Translations under genes and position numbers: made by a program | NCBI RefSeq assembly: GCF_021728295.1 | Contig: NZ_JAKJXE010000001.1 | Coordinates: 744,001-808,000, forward strand | Direction: 5' to 3' | DNA: 64,000 nucleotides | DNA from: Pseudomonas petrae | GTDB taxonomy: Bacteria; Pseudomonadota; Gammaproteobacteria; Pseudomonadales; Pseudomonadaceae | Part shown: positions 32,300 to 40,086 of the stretch, one piece after another | Layout: each line of letters begins with the position of its first letter | Numbering within the stretch: position 1 is the first letter of the stretch | Notes under the pieces: generated by a model | Told to the model about the DNA's origin: nothing | Databases searched by the model: none | Seen by the model: only the letters and a program-made list of their open reading frames with translations

Positions 32300-32768
32300 C
32301 TCACGACCTCTAAAAGCAGCTTTCGCATCGCAGTTGGGTTTCGACCGCCAACACTTCACCCTGCCAGGTGCTGGCAAATGCTTGGATTGAAAAGGGGCCT
32401 GTCAGGAAGCATATGGCCTCACAACAAATCCGGGTTGAGCTTTGGTTTCTTATTCGAATGGTGGCACCCGCTTATGCGGACCCTATCCCTTGGCGCAGAC
32501 ATTCAGAATGTGACTCGGGAGGCCATTCGAACCGCGTCTACTAGAGCGAAAAGACGCTCCATAACCTCGATTTACACCGTCCCGCAAATGAGGGGGGGCG
32601 TGAATTGGGGGCGATTGTAGATACGTAAAGTTTTATTGACTATAAGTTTCTGCGCAACAGTTAATTTCGTAATTGGTAAAAATGCGGTGTTATGTCGCAC
32701 CTTGAAACGGCGCAAAGCCCCGGTTCCCTTGAAGGATCACAGGGGCTTTGTTACGCAACACTTTGTAA
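32300..32768. other. cyo leader and dsbB 3' region
   Basis: The interval holds the cyo promoter on the minus strand. Seen: a perfect 6-base inverted repeat TGCCAG-GTG-CTGGCA at 32362-32376, an AT-rich segment at about 32620-32690 that is the likely promoter region, and the dsbB hairpin at 32713-32750. I saw no convincing ANR or Fur box. Confidence 0.5.
32713..32750 (-). terminator. Probable dsbB terminator
   Basis: The 9-base stem CAAAGCCCC / GGGGCTTTG encloses a long loop. It lies 19 bases past the dsbB stop. The trailing T-run is weak, so its strength is uncertain. Confidence 0.5.
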
Positions 32769-33278
32769 TCAGCGTGCTTTCATCCGGTTACGAATAATTC
32801 CCACCGGAACCAGCACAACAGTCAGTACAAACGCCACTAACGCCCATTGCGCCAGAGACAAACCGAGAACTGGCGGATATGGCGTCTCGCAGAAACCACC
32901 TACCTGAAAGCCTAGCGGAAATAGGGACGCCAGGGGCAGACCGTCGACAATCGGCTGGAGCACGTCAATGCCGCAGCTCTCGGTCGGGTGTGTCTGGATG
33001 TACACGTGACGCCCGGCGGCAACCAGCCCGCCCGCTGCGCTCAACACCACCAGCGCTTCGCAGATGGTCAGGCTCAGACGGCCCGGCATTGCTGCGCCGA
33101 TGAACGCAAACACCGCGATGAACAACAGCGCATACCGCTGCAGAATGCACAGCGGGCAAGGCGCTTCACCCAGCACCACCTGCATGTACAAGGCGCCGCC
33201 GATCAACGCCAGACAGATAATCCCCAGCAACACCAGAAACTGCTTTTCACGCCGCAGGTACAACATCTCTTCAGTCAT
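32769..33278 (-). CDS. dsbB: Disulfide bond formation protein DsbB
   Basis: DsbB reoxidises periplasmic DsbA and passes the electrons to quinone. The 169-residue protein has four membrane helices, the active CPLC at 41-44, and the second pair Cys102 (ESCGID) and Cys130 (GGFCETPY). The quinone feeds the neighbouring bo3 oxidase, so the two functions are linked, although each probably has its own promoter. Confidence 0.95.
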   Translation of the reverse strand: MTEEMLYLRREKQFLVLLGIICLALIGGALYMQVVLGEAPCPLCILQRYALLFIAVFAFIGAAMPGRLSLTICEALVVLSAAGGLVAAGRHVYIQTHPTESCGIDVLQPIVDGLPLASLFPLGFQVGGFCETPYPPVLGLSLAQWALVAFVLTVVLVPVGIIRNRMKAR

Positions 33279-33519
33279 TCACGTGCCCTTTGAATTGGAG
33301 TCATCCGGATCGAAGGATGTGGAGCGTTGCGGCCCGGACGCCCCGCAAAGGCGGCGATTCTATCACCGTCGCGACACCCCGTTCACGCAGTGCCATTCGC
33401 GACAGAGCGTGAACGCCTTCCGGTCCACTGCCGTAACCCGCGCAATGGTGAACACATCCGCATTAGCCGAGCGTTAACATTCCAATCCAAACGCCAGCGT
33501 GAGCTCTCCTGTTTCCTGC

Positions 33520-33552
33520 CTATATATAGAAGCATGCGGCTTTTTGTCGCAG
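33520..33552. repeat. Direct repeat copy A
   Basis: Copy A begins CTATATATA, then has ATGCG and ends TTGTCGCAG. It matches copy B (33578-33611) with one indel and a few substitutions. Its TATATATAGAAG also forms an inverted repeat with CTTCTATATATA at 33576-33587. Confidence 0.8.
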
Positions 33553-33577
33553 AGACGGATCGCCGCATTGAGCCCTT

Positions 33578-33611
33578 CTATATATATGTAGGATGCGTCT
33601 AATTGTCGCAG
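33578..33611. repeat. Direct repeat copy B
   Basis: Copy B begins CTATATATA, then ATGCG, and ends TTGTCGCAG; it lies 58 bases from copy A and directly beyond the hmp stop. Function unknown. Confidence 0.8.
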
Positions 33612-33614
33612 CGA

Positions 33615-34796
33615 TTATTCCAGCGCTGAGGCAGGACCGAAGAACTCGTAACGCGCCTGTGCATCGGGTACCCCGGCCGCCTTCAGTTGACGCTTGATCG
33701 CCGCCATGAAGCCTTTTGGACCCAGGAAGTAGGCATCGACGTCGCGATTCTCTGGCAGCCATTGCTCCAGACGCGCCTGATCGAGCAGACCCGTCGCATG
33801 GGGCGCCGGGCTGACGCCGTCGTCTTCCGAGTAGCAGTAGAAACGCTTGAGCTGAGGATGCTTGCTCGCCAGGCTTTCGATCCAGTCGCGAAACGCATGC
33901 ACCGAGCCGTTGCGCGCGCAGTGGATAAAGTAGATCGGCCGTTGGGTCGGCAACGCCGCTTCCAGCATGGTCAGGGTTGGGGTGATGCCAACGCCACCAC
34001 TGATGAGCACCAGCGGTTTGTCGCTCTCTGTCAGAATGAACTCTCCAGCGGGCGGGTACAGATTGATGCTGTCGCCGACCTGCAGTTGATCGTGCAGATA
34101 GTTGGAGGCGACTCCGTCCGGCTCGCGCTTGACGCTGATGCGGTACTGATTGTTCCCGGCCAACGCCGACAGCGAGTAGTTGCGGCGGATCTCTTCGCCG
34201 TTCACGTGCAACTGCATGCCGATGTACTGGCCGGCGGTGAACTGCAGGATCGGCTGGCCATCTGCGGGCGCAAAGTGGAACGAGGTGATTTCCGCACTCT
34301 CCAGCGTCCTCGCGACCACCTTGAATTCACGCTCGCCACGCCAGCCGCCCGCTGCCTTGGCTTTCTCTTCGTAGATGGCTTCTTCAGCCCCCATCAGAAT
34401 GCTGGCCAGTTGCCCGTAGGCGTTACCCCACGCGGTAATCACTTCTGGCGTTGCTATCTCGCTGCCCAGCACATTGCTAATGGACTCCAGCAGGCACTCG
34501 CCGACAAGTGGATAGTGCTCAGGCAGGATCTGCAGCGCCACGTGCTTGTTGATGATCTTGGCGACCAGATCGCCCAATTGATCAAGCTGATCGATGTGCC
34601 GCGCGTACATCAACACCCCGTTCGCCAGCGCGCGAGGCTGATCGCCACTGGCCTGGTGAGCCTTGTTGAACAGTGGTTGCACCTGCGGGTATCTGTCGAG
34701 CAGCAGTTTGTAGAAATAAGTAATCAGCGCCTCTCCGCCGCTTTCCAGCAGTGGCACTGTCGATTTAACGATGGCACGATCCGATGCAGACAACAT
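33615..34796 (-). CDS. hmp: Flavohemoglobin (nitric oxide dioxygenase)
   Basis: Hmp/Fhp converts NO and O2 to nitrate with NAD(P)H. The 393-residue protein has a globin domain (1-140; the helix-B tyrosine in TYFYKLL, distal-side Gln near 53, proximal His85 in IINKHVAL) and a ferredoxin-reductase domain with an FAD motif RNYSLSA (about 204-210) and an NAD segment LVLISGGVGITPTLTML (about 266). Its upstream DNA has three NorR-type sites and a sigma-54-like element, so NO-induced control is expected. The regulator is not encoded beside it. Confidence 0.97.
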   Translation of the reverse strand: MLSASDRAIVKSTVPLLESGGEALITYFYKLLLDRYPQVQPLFNKAHQASGDQPRALANGVLMYARHIDQLDQLGDLVAKIINKHVALQILPEHYPLVGECLLESISNVLGSEIATPEVITAWGNAYGQLASILMGAEEAIYEEKAKAAGGWRGEREFKVVARTLESAEITSFHFAPADGQPILQFTAGQYIGMQLHVNGEEIRRNYSLSALAGNNQYRISVKREPDGVASNYLHDQLQVGDSINLYPPAGEFILTESDKPLVLISGGVGITPTLTMLEAALPTQRPIYFIHCARNGSVHAFRDWIESLASKHPQLKRFYCYSEDDGVSPAPHATGLLDQARLEQWLPENRDVDAYFLGPKGFMAAIKRQLKAAGVPDAQARYEFFGPASALE

Positions 34797-34840
34797 AGAA
34801 AAACTCCCGAGAAGTGATGAACAAGCGTTAACTCGGTATT

Positions 34841-34857
34841 TCAGGAATCGTGCCAGC
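34841..34857 (-). promoter_or_regulatory. Sigma-54-like promoter of hmp
   Basis: On the minus strand, TGGCACG is followed 4 bases later by CTGAA. The -24 half is perfect against TGGCACGN4TTGCW; the -12 half has GA in place of GC, so strength is doubtful. It lies about 45 bases before the hmp start and downstream of the three activator sites. Confidence 0.55.
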
Positions 34858-34896
34858 CACTGGAAGGCCTGAAATCAAGGGCCAGGTCAGCGCGCA

Positions 34897-34953
34897 GTCA
34901 AAATGACCCCATGAGCCCGCAGGTCAAAATGACCCTGCAACAGTCATTTTGAC
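34897..34953 (-). promoter_or_regulatory. Three NorR/FhpR-type GT-N7-AC sites upstream of hmp
   Basis: GTCAAAATGAC occurs at 34897-34907 and 34923-34933, and its reverse form GTCATTTTGAC at 34943-34953. All three fit GT-N7-AC, the NorR enhancer core, and three copies upstream of a sigma-54 promoter is the known arrangement for norVW-type and fhp control. Confidence 0.75.
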
Positions 34954-35085
34954 TGCGAAGCTGACAAGCCAGCCAGCCGTGAAAAATCGAAAGGGTTAAA
35001 GCCTGACTTCGGCAGGTCGATAAACCGTCATCGAAAGCTATTGGCCGATCCCACGCGGCCAGGCAACGCATCACAGAAGGTTTTT

Positions 35086-35982
35086 ATGTCCAAGAACGTC
35101 CGCGCAGATTCACTCTCGCTTCTGCTGTTCACGTTACGCAGCGGAAAGCTGATGGCGATCAACCTGCTCAAGGTCAGTGAAATCATCCCCTGCCCTCCCC
35201 TCACGCGCTTGCCGGAATCTCACCCGCACGTCAAAGGGGTTGCCACCTTGCGCGGCAACCCGCTGTCGGTGATCGACCTGAGTCGCGCCATTGGCGAGCG
35301 TCCGTTGGTGGACCCGGCCGGCGGCTGCCTGATCGTCACCGATGTCAGCCGCTCCAAGCAGGGGCTGCACGTGCAGGCGGTCAGCAAGATCGTTCACTGC
35401 CTAACCACCGATATTCGCCCACCGCCCTTCGGCTCCGGCAACAAGTCGTTCATCACCGGTGTGACGCAGGTGGACGGTACGCTGGTTCAGGTGCTGGACA
35501 TCGAGAAGGTCATTCACGGTATCGCCCCACCGCGAATCGTCGCCGAACGCGCCGAGCTGAGTGCCGAGGACGCCGCAGTGCTGGCCAAGGCGCGCATTCT
35601 GGTGGTCGATGACAGTCAGGTGGCGCTGCAGCAATCGGTGATCACCCTGCGCAATCTGGGCATCGAATGCCACACCGCCCGCAGTGCGCGGGAAGCCATC
35701 GATCAGTTACTTGAGCTGCAAGGCACTGCACAGCAGATCAATGTTGTGGTGTCCGACATCGAGATGTCGGAGATGGACGGCTACGCGCTCACCCGCACGC
35801 TTCGGGAGACACCGGATTTCCAGGAGCTGTACGTGCTGCTGCACACCTCACTGGACAGCGCGATGAACGCCGAGAAAGCCAATGCTGCTGGCGCCAACGC
35901 TGTTCTGACCAAGTTCTCCTCGCCCGAGCTGACACGATGCTTGATCGAAGCCGCCCGCACGGTCGAAGCTCAGGGAATCTGA
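35086..35982 (+). CDS. cheV: Chemotaxis coupling protein CheV
   Basis: CheV couples receptors to CheA and has a phosphorylatable receiver. The ATG at 35086 (AAGG six bases before it) gives 298 residues. A CheW-like domain occupies about 10-165 (LLFTLRSGKLMAINLLKVSEII, then GVATLRGNPLSVIDLSRAIG). A REC domain follows (about 180-298; ILVVDDSQVALQQ, the phosphoacceptor Asp in VVVSDIEMSEMDGY, and the Lys near VLTKFSSPEL). It stands apart from any che cluster in the window. Confidence 0.94.
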   Translation: MSKNVRADSLSLLLFTLRSGKLMAINLLKVSEIIPCPPLTRLPESHPHVKGVATLRGNPLSVIDLSRAIGERPLVDPAGGCLIVTDVSRSKQGLHVQAVSKIVHCLTTDIRPPPFGSGNKSFITGVTQVDGTLVQVLDIEKVIHGIAPPRIVAERAELSAEDAAVLAKARILVVDDSQVALQQSVITLRNLGIECHTARSAREAIDQLLELQGTAQQINVVVSDIEMSEMDGYALTRTLRETPDFQELYVLLHTSLDSAMNAEKANAAGANAVLTKFSSPELTRCLIEAARTVEAQGI

Positions 35983-36023
35983 GACCGACCGCAGGCGATG
36001 CCTCCACCGCGCATTACTGGTTG

Positions 36024-36485
36024 ATGCGCCGCGACCTCGGCCCGGACCTTGATGATCCGGGCTGGCCCGCCGCCGTGCGCCCCGTTGAATTCACTGCGCA
36101 GAACGCCTCGGCGGTCCACCAATTACTGATGCTGGGACGCGAGTACGGCGGCGGCCGGGTTGCGGACTATGCCACCTGGCTGGAGGCCTTCGAGACTGAT
36201 CCCGAGTTTGATCAGGCGCTGTGTTTCGTTCTGGAGGACGCTCAGGGTGTGGTGGCCGTAGCGCAATGCTGGACCAGCGCGTTCATTCGCAATCTGGTGG
36301 TTCACCCCCGCGCGCACCGTCAAGGCCTGGGTCTGGCGTTGCTGAGTCAGGCGTTCGCTGCCTTCCGCCAGCGCAGCGAAGGCCACATCGATCTCAAGGT
36401 CATGGAAAGCAATCTGCGCGCACGCCGGCTGTATGAGCGCGCCGGTATGCAATATATTCAGCGCCACGAACTCGAACCGCGCTGA
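36024..36485 (+). CDS. GNAT-family N-acetyltransferase
   Basis: This is an acetyl-CoA-dependent transferase of unknown substrate. Motif A is RNLVVHPRAHRQGLGLALL, whose RQGLGLA loop binds the CoA pyrophosphate. The C-terminal motif B is VMESNLRARRLYERAGMQYI. The start is uncertain: ATG 36024 gives 153 residues; the frame is open from an ATG at 35937 that would overlap cheV by 46 bases. Neither has a strong ribosome site. It may be translated as a cheV follow-on. Confidence 0.8.
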   Translation: MRRDLGPDLDDPGWPAAVRPVEFTAQNASAVHQLLMLGREYGGGRVADYATWLEAFETDPEFDQALCFVLEDAQGVVAVAQCWTSAFIRNLVVHPRAHRQGLGLALLSQAFAAFRQRSEGHIDLKVMESNLRARRLYERAGMQYIQRHELEPR

Positions 36486-36532
36486 ATCTGCGCCAACCCG
36501 CGTTTACCCTCACACCATGGAGATGCCCACTC

Positions 36533-36859
36533 GTGAAGATGCACACCGCGCTGTTGCTCGTTCTAACCGCCGCCGCTGCTGGCCAGGCCAATGCCTCCAG
36601 CCCTGACGCCTGGACCGCCTTCAACAAAACCCTGGTCGACAGTTGTGTCAGCGCCAGTTCACTGAAAAACGCCAAGCCCGCTGGCGCCGACGCGGCCTTC
36701 GACGACAGCGTCGGGTTCAACGCACTGTTGATCAAAGGCCAGTACAAACAGGCGTTCATGAAGAACAAGACCGGCACCGAGCTGTGCCTCTACGACCGCA
36801 AAAACAAGAAAGCCCTGATTACCGAGTGGGATAACGTCACCACATTGCCGAAGAAGTAA
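36533..36859 (+). CDS. Small secreted hypothetical protein
   Basis: The 108-residue product starts at GTG 36533 (GGAG nine bases before); an ATG two codons later is the alternative. A signal peptide (HTALLLVLTAAAAGQANA, cut about residue 21) precedes an 87-residue mature domain with two cysteines (near 38 and 84) that could form a disulfide, and a short basic tail. I do not recognise the family. It lies 47 bases after the acetyltransferase. Confidence 0.7.
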   Translation: MKMHTALLLVLTAAAAGQANASSPDAWTAFNKTLVDSCVSASSLKNAKPAGADAAFDDSVGFNALLIKGQYKQAFMKNKTGTELCLYDRKNKKALITEWDNVTTLPKK

Positions 36860-36963
36860 GGCGACTTGCGCCCGGACCGTTCACGACTTGAGCTAATTTG
36901 GCGGGATAGGTCCCACAGCAACGGTCGCCTCCGGGCACCCCCTTCCATCTGGAGCGTACCCGC

Positions 36964-37926
36964 ATGAAGCGCGTCGCGATTGTGCTGTTTCCCAACGTGC
37001 AGTCCCTGGACGTGGCCGGCCCACTCGATGTTTTCGCCGAAGCCAATCGTTTCCTGCCCGAGGGTGATGGCTACGACATCATCACCATCGGCGCAGCGCC
37101 CTACCCGATCATTGCGTCCAACGGCATGCCGCTGGGTGCACAGTATTCCCTGGCAGACGCGCCCAAGCAGTTCGACATCCTCTTGATTCCCGGCGGCCCC
37201 TTGCTGCCGGACGGCGAGGAAATGCCCGCCATCACCCAATGGCTATTGGAAGCCGTGCCCCACGCGCAACGCTACGGCTCGATCTGCACCGGGGCGTTCA
37301 TCCTCGGGCACGCGGGGCTGCTGGATGGTAAGCAGGCCGCTACCCACTGGAGCCACGCTCAGCAACTCGCCGATCGGTTCCCCCACGCCAGGGTCGAGCC
37401 CGATCGCATCTATGTTCGCGACGGTGCGCTGATGACATCAGCCGGGGTCACGGCGGGCATCGACATGGCGCTGGCATTGGTGGCGGAGGACCACGGCCCG
37501 GCAATTTCCCTGGCGGTGGCCAAGCGTCTGCTGGTGGTGGCCCAGCGTCAGGGCGGGCAGTCGCAATTCAGCCCGTACCTTACGGCGTCGGCGGATGACG
37601 ATTCGCCCGTGGCCAAGGTGCAGCGCTACGTGATGGAGCACATCGGCGAACCGTTTTCAGTGGAGCGGCTGGCCGACGTGGTGGCGATGAGTCCGCGCAC
37701 GTTCGCCCGGGTGTTTGCCCGCGACGCCAAGGTCACGCCTGCAGAGTTCGTGCAGCGCGCGCGCATCGACGCCGCCCGCCACTTGCTGGAAGGCAGCGAA
37801 ATGGTGATCAAGGCGGTGGCTTATCACTGCGGATTTGGCAGCGCTGCGCGGATGCGGCTGATCTTCAGTCAGCGCCTGGGGGTGACGCCGACTCAGTACC
37901 GGGACAGTTTTCGCAAGGAACCATGA
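36964..37926 (+). CDS. GlxA-type transcriptional regulator (DJ-1/PfpI domain plus AraC HTH)
   Basis: The 320-residue protein has an N-terminal DJ-1/PfpI-like domain (about 1-190; VAIVLFPNVQSLDVAGPLDVF, and the nucleophile elbow GSICTGAFILGHAGLL with Cys near 106). The C-terminal AraC HTH (about 215-318) includes SVERLADVVAMSPRTFARVF and VKAVAYHCGFGSAARMRLIF. Members sense small metabolites such as carnitine or arginine derivatives; the ligand here is unknown. There is no adjacent catabolic operon, so the target is not evident. Confidence 0.92.
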   Translation: MKRVAIVLFPNVQSLDVAGPLDVFAEANRFLPEGDGYDIITIGAAPYPIIASNGMPLGAQYSLADAPKQFDILLIPGGPLLPDGEEMPAITQWLLEAVPHAQRYGSICTGAFILGHAGLLDGKQAATHWSHAQQLADRFPHARVEPDRIYVRDGALMTSAGVTAGIDMALALVAEDHGPAISLAVAKRLLVVAQRQGGQSQFSPYLTASADDDSPVAKVQRYVMEHIGEPFSVERLADVVAMSPRTFARVFARDAKVTPAEFVQRARIDAARHLLEGSEMVIKAVAYHCGFGSAARMRLIFSQRLGVTPTQYRDSFRKEP

Positions 37927-37978
37927 GCACGGCGGGCGGGGGATTAACCCTGCAGCGTGCGCGCCAGCGAACCTGTAA

Positions 37979-38221
37979 TCAGCGCTTGCCCATCGACCGA
38001 CGCGTACCTGATGGCGCTACGCCCGGACGCTTGTCGTGGTTCGATTTGCCAGAGCCTTTGTAGTGCTGCTGATCCTTTTTCGCCTGCAACAGCTCGCCCG
38101 GTTTGAACGGGAAGCTGAACGCCGGAATCGCAGGTTGTGTATCCGCCGGGGCAGCGTTGGCGTCGACCGAAGCGTGCGATTCACGAGCATCAGGAGCGGG
38201 CGTGTGTTCGGGGGTGGTCAT
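37979..38221 (-). CDS. Small hypothetical protein with basic C-terminus
   Basis: The 80-residue product begins MTTPEHTPAPDARESHAS, with a Pro/Ala-rich acidic N-half and a basic C-half (KPGELLQAKKDQQHYKGSGK, then a tail ending RRSMGKR). No domain or signal is recognised. It is cytoplasmic by appearance and possibly nucleic-acid-binding by charge alone. The frame extends upstream 20 codons but the internal ATG is the more natural start. Confidence 0.6.
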   Translation of the reverse strand: MTTPEHTPAPDARESHASVDANAAPADTQPAIPAFSFPFKPGELLQAKKDQQHYKGSGKSNHDKRPGVAPSGTRRSMGKR

Positions 38222-38330
38222 GAAAGCTCCGGAATGGCAGACGGTCGATAATACGGGCGGCGCCCGAAGGCCGCGCAGCATACCTGAATCGCCGACGGAT
38301 CGCTGCTGCCAACGGACCGACTGCGCGCGT

Positions 38331-39311
38331 CTATTTGTAGAACAGGTCCACCATCACTTCCGCAGAAAACGGGCCCGCGCTCGGCGTGCTGGTTTGCCAC
38401 AGCAGCTGGGCGTTGAAGTCAGCCGTCTCGGAGTAGTCGCCCTCCAGCAGATCGGTCAGGTGAAAGGGCTCGTGGAATGGCACGGTCGAGTCATCGCGGG
38501 CACGGGTAATCCGAATGCCGATGCTATCGTTGTCGACCGGCACCAGTACGTCGCCCTTGAGCATGCCGGACACCGGCGTGATGCGCGCATTGAGGCTGAA
38601 CGGCGATTCGCAGGTGCGGCTGGTCGCCAGGGCAAAGCGCTGAAAGGTTGCTACTTCTCCCACCCGTACGTTGCGGATGGCCACGTCGCCGAAATCCACG
38701 GTCTCGGGCATGACCCGCAATTCAGCGTCGCAGGCGACGAAGCGCAGACCCTCGAGGTTGTTGATGACGTAGCTGAGCGTGCGGTCAAGCCCCGAGTTCT
38801 GCCCGCTGCTGCCGTCGAGCTGGAACAGCCGATAGTCATGCAGACCGCTCGCGACGCCGGAGGGCGGGGTCGGCCCGTACTTCTGTATGAACACCGAAAA
38901 CGGCAGGTTGAACGTCACGCTCGGACAGGCCGAGTTTGCCTCCGTGCAGGCCGGGGCTTGCTGAGGAGTAGGAATACGCCCACTGGTTTGCACGAAATCA
39001 ACGCCACTCAACGTGAGTCCGGCACGAATCCCCTGTCCGATCTGCAGGTTGTCAGGGTTCAGATTAATGAACACATCCTCGGGGCCACCCGGTTCGTCCC
39101 TCGCACATTCGACGGCAAGGTTCAGTCGCTCCGAACGCCAGACTGCGCTGCCATCGGGCAGATTCGCCGGAATGGCAACGGTGCTGCCGAGGTCCGCGCG
39201 GACCACCGACTCGCCAGCCCCCTGGGTCTTGCAGGTCAGCGCCAGTGCGCAGCCGGGCATCAGTAACGTCATCATTAACGTCAGCCACCCTCGGATGATG
39301 GGTTTTTTCAT
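38331..39311 (-). CDS. Fimbrial tip-type subunit (chaperone-usher)
   Basis: The 326-residue product has a signal peptide (LTLMMTLLMPGCALA, cut about residue 25) and two lobes: an N-terminal part with cysteine pairs (LTCKTQGAG, ECARDEPGG, PACTEANSACPS) and a C-terminal pilin-like lobe from about 185 (CDAELRVMPETVDFGDVAIRN) ending FSAEVMVDLFYK, the donor-strand style C-terminus. It is the last gene of the fimbrial operon and likely the tip or adhesive subunit. Confidence 0.8.
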   Translation of the reverse strand: MKKPIIRGWLTLMMTLLMPGCALALTCKTQGAGESVVRADLGSTVAIPANLPDGSAVWRSERLNLAVECARDEPGGPEDVFINLNPDNLQIGQGIRAGLTLSGVDFVQTSGRIPTPQQAPACTEANSACPSVTFNLPFSVFIQKYGPTPPSGVASGLHDYRLFQLDGSSGQNSGLDRTLSYVINNLEGLRFVACDAELRVMPETVDFGDVAIRNVRVGEVATFQRFALATSRTCESPFSLNARITPVSGMLKGDVLVPVDNDSIGIRITRARDDSTVPFHEPFHLTDLLEGDYSETADFNAQLLWQTSTPSAGPFSAEVMVDLFYK

Positions 39312-39312
39312 G

Positions 39313-40086
39313 TCAGCATTTCCCTATGAGTGAGTGTGAATCCGGTGTGCGTAAGGGCACATTGAACGGCTGCCCTCCCTGAAACGGCGCGCAGTGTTCA
39401 CGCTGCCCGCCGTAATCGGTCATGGCCTTGAAGCTCAGGGCTTCAGGCACTGAGCGCTTCGTACCGAGGACAGGCAGCGTCAGTGATGCGTCCGAAAAAG
39501 GCGCCAGCAACCGGTATTCCGCGACCTCGATTCCATTGATGCGCAGGTCCTGCAGCGAAACGTGATACGGCGTCGGGTTGCGCACCGAAAGCGTGGCATT
39601 GGCTGATTGCGCGCGCTGCCAGATCAGCGCTTGCGCAGCATCCGCCGGATTGCCCGCAAGCCCCGCCGGTCGATAGAACACATTGATGCGTTGGCGTATG
39701 GCGATGCTCAACTGCTGAACCGCCGGGCTGCGCCGAGGAATTTCCAGCACGTACAGATGCAGCATCGACTCCCGCTCCAGGGACATGCCAATGCCCTCAT
39801 ACAGCAGGCGCAAGGTCTGCTTGCCCATGGCCGGCATGCGCACCAGGTGCGGGGTCAGCGCAAACGGCAGATCAGCGGCGCGCGTATCGCCTGGTTGATC
39901 ATCCTCGCGCGGCGCATCGAGCCAGGCCTGAATCAGGGTCTCGGCATTGCTGCGGTTGCTGACCTCGATCGTCGCCTCGTTGTAGCGACCGTCGAAGATC
40001 AGACGCGTGCCTGACAGAGACACCGCGCCTTGCGCCATGCCGCTGATCACGGCCAACAAAACCCCTGACAGATAAGCGTGCTTCAT
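39313..40086 (-). CDS. Fimbrial periplasmic chaperone (second copy)
   Basis: The 257-residue chaperone has a signal peptide (MKHAYLSGVLLAVISGMAQG) and PapD-like blocks: LSGTRLIFDGRYNEATIEVSN, then ALTPHLVRMPAMGKQTLRLL, and the signature LSIAIRQRINVFYRP. Its ATG at 40086 overlaps the usher stop as ATGA, so it is coupled. It differs from the first chaperone across the second domain, which suggests it serves the tip subunit downstream. Confidence 0.9.
   Translation of the reverse strand: MKHAYLSGVLLAVISGMAQGAVSLSGTRLIFDGRYNEATIEVSNRSNAETLIQAWLDAPREDDQPGDTRAADLPFALTPHLVRMPAMGKQTLRLLYEGIGMSLERESMLHLYVLEIPRRSPAVQQLSIAIRQRINVFYRPAGLAGNPADAAQALIWQRAQSANATLSVRNPTPYHVSLQDLRINGIEVAEYRLLAPFSDASLTLPVLGTKRSVPEALSFKAMTDYGGQREHCAPFQGGQPFNVPLRTPDSHSLIGKC

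Larger units (their letters stand above)
33279..33614. other. hmp-dsbB intergenic region with paired long repeats
   Basis: The region contains no gene. Its left part is the dsbB leader; its right part has two 33-34-base imperfect direct repeats, annotated separately. No intrinsic terminator for hmp was clear. Confidence 0.6.

Noticed and set aside
32300..32768. ANR/FNR site controlling cyoA
   Set aside because: No TTGAT-N4-ATCAA type sequence was found in the leader by eye.
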